Shown here: positions 60,304-64,000 of the stretch, in pieces
Position numbering within the stretch: the stretch's first letter is position 1
Layout: every line of letters begins with the position of its first letter
NCBI RefSeq assembly: GCF_024679245.1
Contig: NC_090188.1
Coordinates: 40,355,992 to 40,419,991 of the forward strand
Direction: 5' to 3'
DNA length: 64,000 nucleotides
Source of the DNA: Pseudorasbora parva
Taxonomy: Eukaryota > Chordata > Actinopteri > Cypriniformes > Gobionidae
The notes under the pieces: generated by a model
The model's database searches: none
Told to the model about the DNA's origin: nothing
Seen by the model: only the letters and a program-made list of their open reading frames with translations
Translations under genes and position numbers: made by a program

Positions 60304-60355
60304 TTTCTTCTTCTTCTTCTTCTTCTTCTTCTTCTTCTTCTTCTTCTTCTTCTTC
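60304..60355 (+). repeat. (TTC)n microsatellite
   Basis: A pure trinucleotide tract of about 50 bp. Confidence 0.97.
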
Positions 60356-60499
60356 GCTTTAGAATGAAGGCTTTATAAAACTGCTCAATTTTTGCAGTTC
60401 ACATGGATTTGAATGACATACACACAACAAAATCTTAAAATCTTTTTTTTTTTTTTCTGTATTTTTTCGGTATTTGGGTAATTTTTGTGCTGGGTCTAG

Positions 60500-60690
60500 C
60501 TCCTCTCATCCGCGCTGCCTGACCTCCTCAGCACCACGTTACCCCTCAACAGTGAGGGCTCTCCGACAGCATGTCCCTCCTTCATTCTGGGTTTCAGAAC
60601 CAATGTAACAATGTTCGTAGATATGGTAAGAAGGAGGTGGGAACCGGCGAACATTTAAAAGACTTTAATAAATAAAACAAACAAAACGAG
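60500..60690 (-). mobile_element. LTR retrotransposon fragment: LTR end plus primer-binding site
   Basis: On minus, an AATAAA-type stretch (about 60665-60680) leads to an LTR end GTTACA at 60604. TTGGTTCTGAAACCC follows, the same primer-binding-site style as the palindromic LTR at 13155-13806, and then a leader GAATGAAGGAGGGACATG. The LTR 5' part is missing: at about 60690 the sequence becomes the hAT fragment. Confidence 0.6.
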
Positions 60691-60691
60691 G

Positions 60692-61091
60692 GGCAGATAA
60701 ACGGTTGTCTTTCAAACTCCCTCTGCATGCGATAGGATAGCGCTACAACCGATCAAAGCAACGAAGGCGAAGAAGAACTAGTTGGAGGATTAAACTTTCA
60801 CCGTATCCGGTCGGCAAAACTCTGAACACATCTTCCCTTCTTAAGAATGACTCCAGTGCCGTTCTTTGTTCTTTTCTCAGAGAAAAGCTTGACTCAAGTC
60901 TTCCAGAGTCGCGGTCAGAGCTGATTCGAAAGACCGCCGTTCGCCAGTTTCTGTGTTTATTAGAAGCACGCAAGCGCAACTCGTCCGTCATTATGTTAAG
61001 CGTCATTAAGAAGTGTATTGAGAGTTGCTAGACGACACTTGCGGGCAGATAAGCTTTGCTGCCGCCAGAGTGCGTCTAGATTTCTAGGCTA
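60692..61091 (-). mobile_element. hAT MITE carrying a RecQ-like helicase fragment, copy 2, truncated
   Basis: The reverse complement matches 19708-20150. The terminus TAGCCTAGAAATCTAGACGC lies at 61072-61091. The other terminus is missing; homology ends at CGTTTATC(T/C)GCCCCTCG, where the LTR fragment begins. This copy lacks the CCAAT/GC-box interval seen in copy 1. Confidence 0.85.
60743..61006 (-). pseudogene. RecQ-like helicase first-exon fragment, open frame
   Basis: An 87-codon open frame contains RASNKHRNWRTAVF, then LRKEQRTALESFLRRE and DVFRVLPTGYGESLILQL. This layout (Lys-x-Glu-Gln-x-x-Ala-Leu-Glu, then a hydrophobic strand and P-loop) is the Q-motif and Walker A region of RecQ-type helicases. 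The P-loop lysine is replaced by glutamate (GES instead of GKS), which in known helicases abolishes ATP binding. No further motifs (DEAH, SAT, motif VI) follow. Interpreted as a captured host exon; function unlikely. Confidence 0.6.
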
Positions 61092-61112
61092 GCAGGTCAT
61101 AACTCTGTTTTC

Positions 61113-61518
61113 CATCTCCAAGAAAGGACGAGTGCTATTCATTATGGCACTTTTTTTTAACTTAAATGCCAGGTAAGGTGTCGTTTCCTTGCTTTACTTG
61201 AGAAAAAAAGCCATGTGTTGATTTTGAAACAAGATTATATTTTTAATTATGTGCGTCTGTGGTGAAATTAGTAGATTTTTGCGTCAGTACATGTTTATTT
61301 TAATGTGAACGATGTTCTATCACTTTGATGCAGCAGTGCAGCACAGCAAAAAATAGACTTGGTACGAAAATGATCCGTGCACTGCTGCAGAACGCGGAGA
61401 GCGGACTCACGGACCGCATCCGTGTGCAGTTAGAAAGCTGTCATCTGTTAACATGGGTACAGAAAAAAATATGCACCGTATACGCACTGCAGACGGAGTA
61501 TGTGTGAAACGAGCGTTA
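61113..61518 (-). mobile_element. Repeat shared with the insert at 10232
   Basis: Reverse-complement match to 10232-10645, from GAGTATGTGTGAAACG and CGCACTGCAGACGGAG back to CCAAGAAAGGACGAGTGC. It directly abuts (20 bp away) the RecQ-carrying hAT fragment. Truncated relative to the first copy. Confidence 0.75.
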
Positions 61519-62047
61519 TTCCAATTTCCATGACCGGTGCATGTTGCATGAAGTTACGAGCGAAAATGTGACACAAATGCTGCATATGTATATTATTTAC
61601 ATATGGGTCTGGGGGGCGACTTCACGTACAAAAACTACCATTTTAGTGTATCTCTGTGGCAGAATTACAGCGCCACACCCTGGTTTGACATGTATACTAC
61701 ATCGTTTTGAGTCGGTTTTATTGGATTTGTGTGTATGCAGATATTTCTTGAGACGAGGGGAAAAAAGACTGGATAGAGAAAGCTCTGCCTTCTTGTAGAC
61801 ATGGCCTTAGGAGTTAATCAAATAAAAAATAAAAATCAGACTAATGCTTTCAAATGACACCTATTTTGGTGAAGACAGTAGTTTTGAAAAATATGATATT
61901 TTTGTAGCTAGGTGGCGGTTTAATGGGACTACTCAGCACACAATAAGAGTTGATCACACATCGCTCATGTCAGAAACATTGTAACATTGACTTCAGTCAG
62001 GACAGGTACAGAGACGGGTGTACTGACGACGACGGACCGCGCAGATG
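61519..62047. other. Unassigned
   Basis: A short open frame (61541-61798) has no recognisable domain. No terminal repeats were identified. Confidence 0.3.
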
Positions 62048-62813
62048 CTGCGTCCCAATTCGCCTACTTATACTACGTCCTAAAAGTATGTACTCTTTTT
62101 GTGAAGAAAAAGTATATACTTTTGAGTGTGTAGCAGAAAAGTATGCAAGCTTCGGGACATACTACTTCGCCATCTTTAACGGACTCTGTCGCTTAGTTAC
62201 GTGCATCCCATCACCATTTATCTGCCCTGTCAATCATCGTCAGATTCGTCACAGTTCAAATCCTCCACATTCAGATTAATCTCTTACCGTATCGGAGAGA
62301 AATGTAGCCGCTCGTTGATCTGCCATGTGTGGGTCTTTGTGGGTCAGAGACTCTCCTCGTGTGTTTGCAGTTTAAATATAATGACGCATTTAAAAGTTAA
62401 TGGCCAAACGTGTCATTAAAACATTTCACAATGCTGCTGCAGGTGAAATGTAATGTGGACAACACTGAATAAATATATTATTGTCAGGTTAAATATTGAT
62501 AGTTGGTCACTCAAACCCCTTTATCTAAACTTCTCTACTTAACCGTCGAACTCGCACATCCATGATGTTTGTAGTTTTTTAACGCTTTTTATCCGCGTTT
62601 GTAGTTCTAATCGAATCCTCGTCCAACTTGCAATGGGTTGTGGGCAATATCAGCCGTTAGAGTGCCCATCGATCCATACTTCGAATTCGGACCGGAAATA
62701 TTAAACCATCCAGGAATCTTTGGAATGCTCTTTTCAACATACTACGATTTGGGACATACTAATTCTTTTTTCGAATACTATTTAGGATGGATAGTATGCG
62801 AATTGGGACGCAG
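62048..62813. mobile_element. CTGCGTCCCAATTCGC MITE, copy 1
   Basis: The left end, CTGCGTCCCAATTCGCCTAC, and the right end, ATAGTATGCGAATTGGGACG then CAG, are inverted partners. About 766 bp. This terminus is common in cyprinids (recall). No flanking duplication was resolved, and the short open frames have no domain. Confidence 0.88.
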
Positions 62814-62848
62814 GGAGAGTGAACACAGAGGAACTAAATACACACATG

Positions 62849-63430
62849 CTGCGTCCCAATTCGCCTACTTATACTACGTCCTAAAAGTATGTACTCTTTT
62901 TGTGAAGAAAAAGTATATACTTTTGAGTGTGTAGCAGAAAAGTATGCAAGCTTCGGGACTACTTTGCCATCTTTAACGGACTCTGTCGCTTAGTTACGTG
63001 CATCCCGTCACCGTTTATCTGCCCTGTCAATCATCGTCAGATTCGTCACAGTTCAAATCCTCCACATTCAGTTTAATCTCTTACCGTATCGGAGAGAAAT
63101 GTAGCCGCTCGTTGATCTGCCATGTGTGGGTCTTTAATGCAGAGACTCTCCTCCTGTGTTTGCAGTTTAAATATAATGATGCATTTAAAAGTTAATGGCC
63201 AAACGTGTCATTACAAAAGTTCACAATGCTGCTGCATGTGAAATATAATGTGGACAACACTGAATAAATATTTTTTTGTCAGGTAAAATATTGATAGGGT
63301 CACTCAAACCCCTTTATCTAAACCATCCAGGAATCTTTGGAATACTCTTTTCAACATACTACGATTTGGGACATACTAATTCTATTTTCGAATACTATTT
63401 AGGATGGATAGTATGCGAATTGGGACGCAG
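62849..63430. mobile_element. CTGCGTCCCAATTCGC MITE, copy 2 with internal deletion
   Basis: Same family and orientation, starting 35 bp after copy 1. It is nearly identical except for a loss of about 176 bp, equivalent to 62531-62706 of copy 1. TAAAC flanks the lost segment in copy 1. Confidence 0.88.
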
Positions 63431-64000
63431 GGACACAGATGATGAACATAACGAGGGGGACAGGTGATAGAGATGATGACTAATTAACACAACAGGGCTA
63501 AACTAAACTAGTGAGAGATGGTGATGGCAACAGACAGATAGACATGTGACAGCTCACAGCAAAAATGCTCTTCTTATTTAGTATTTTTTCTTGTTGATAA
63601 GTTTGATGTCAAGCTGCAACGTTGGGTAGACATTGACGTTTTGTTAGAATAAACACCCCCTTCCCCAATAATCTTCACTTATTACTAACCGGATTTACTT
63701 TATTTCTGTCATTTGTCTACAGAAGTTCTTATTGAGAGTTTTAGACATGATTTTTTTTGTTGGACATGTTTTGCTTGAAGTCACCGTTATGGTTATCAGT
63801 GTTTGCTTTAGTTGGGCAGTTTGGCTCTTGACTTTTTAACATTAGTTTATCTCTTGCTGCTGTAACTTCTTGTTATGATGAAAACTGCAAGAACATTTTC
63901 AGATGATGTCAACCATTTGATGGTGATAAAGAGATTATCATCATGTAGTGTTTGATTAACTGATCATATTCAGGGTCTGTTATTTGTTTAGATATCATGT
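63431..64000. other. No feature recognised
   Basis: Ordinary AT-rich sequence to the window end. Confidence 0.35.

Overview
The window looks like repeat-rich, gene-poor DNA from a teleost fish, most likely a cyprinid. This is an inference. It rests on a tRNA-derived V-SINE with the conserved central domain, a DIRS-type tyrosine-recombinase retrotransposon, an L2/CR1-like LINE, two Tc1-like remnants, many hAT copies with perfect 8-bp target duplications, abundant TTAA- and TA-flanked MITEs, and long (TA)n, (CA)n and (CTAT)n tracts. No convincing host protein-coding gene was found. Every open frame with recognisable protein similarity belongs to a transposable element (TE) or to a gene fragment carried by one.

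Layout. 0.8-4.5 kb: a 42-bp minisatellite of about 59 copies, followed by two tandem copies of a TTAA-flanked MITE (family A). 4.5-9.1 kb: AT-rich DNA with three (TA)n tracts, a small TA-flanked MITE and another family A copy. 9.15-12.0 kb: a large TTAA element (family C) containing a hAT element with a ZBED-like transposase remnant, itself interrupted by another repeat. 12.9-14.4 kb: a TTAA MITE (family D) containing a palindromic, head-to-head LTR insertion. 15.5-17.3 kb: a hAT inside an older MITE. 19.7-24.6 kb: two hATs 35 bp apart. The first carries a promoter-plus-first-exon-like fragment of a RecQ-like helicase. The second contains a DIRS element and a BED-finger exon. 26.2-32.9 kb: an inactive Tc1 copy, several MITEs and a truncated LINE tail. 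33.1-35.3 kb: a second family D copy with a nested hAT, which retains a C-terminal dimerisation domain, and a nested family A MITE.

36.0-39.1 kb: a MITE with long inverted ends, a G-rich minisatellite inside another MITE, and a compound tetranucleotide microsatellite. 40.4-43.4 kb: a dead minus-strand LINE lacking the catalytic YxDD segment, abutting a pentamer-based minisatellite. 43.7-45.1 kb: nested MITEs. 46.26-50.6 kb: an unusually deep nest. An outer TA-flanked element holds two hATs, one of them interrupted by a 63-bp palindromic insertion with its own 8-bp duplication, plus a Tc1 remnant hit twice by the same MITE family. 50.7 kb: V-SINE. 51.25-52.7 kb: second family C copy with a 23-G homopolymer at its end. 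55.5-56.2 kb: Harbinger-like MITE. 58.2-59.4 kb: hAT with a nested MITE. 60.5-61.5 kb: an LTR fragment, a second RecQ-carrying hAT fragment and another repeat. 62.0-63.4 kb: a pair of related MITEs.

The elements do not form a metabolic or regulatory system. The value of the window is its insertion history: at least nine insertions show an 8-bp (hAT-type) duplication, and several can be undone base by base to recover the pre-insertion site. Family names beyond superfamily level are from memory and were not searched.
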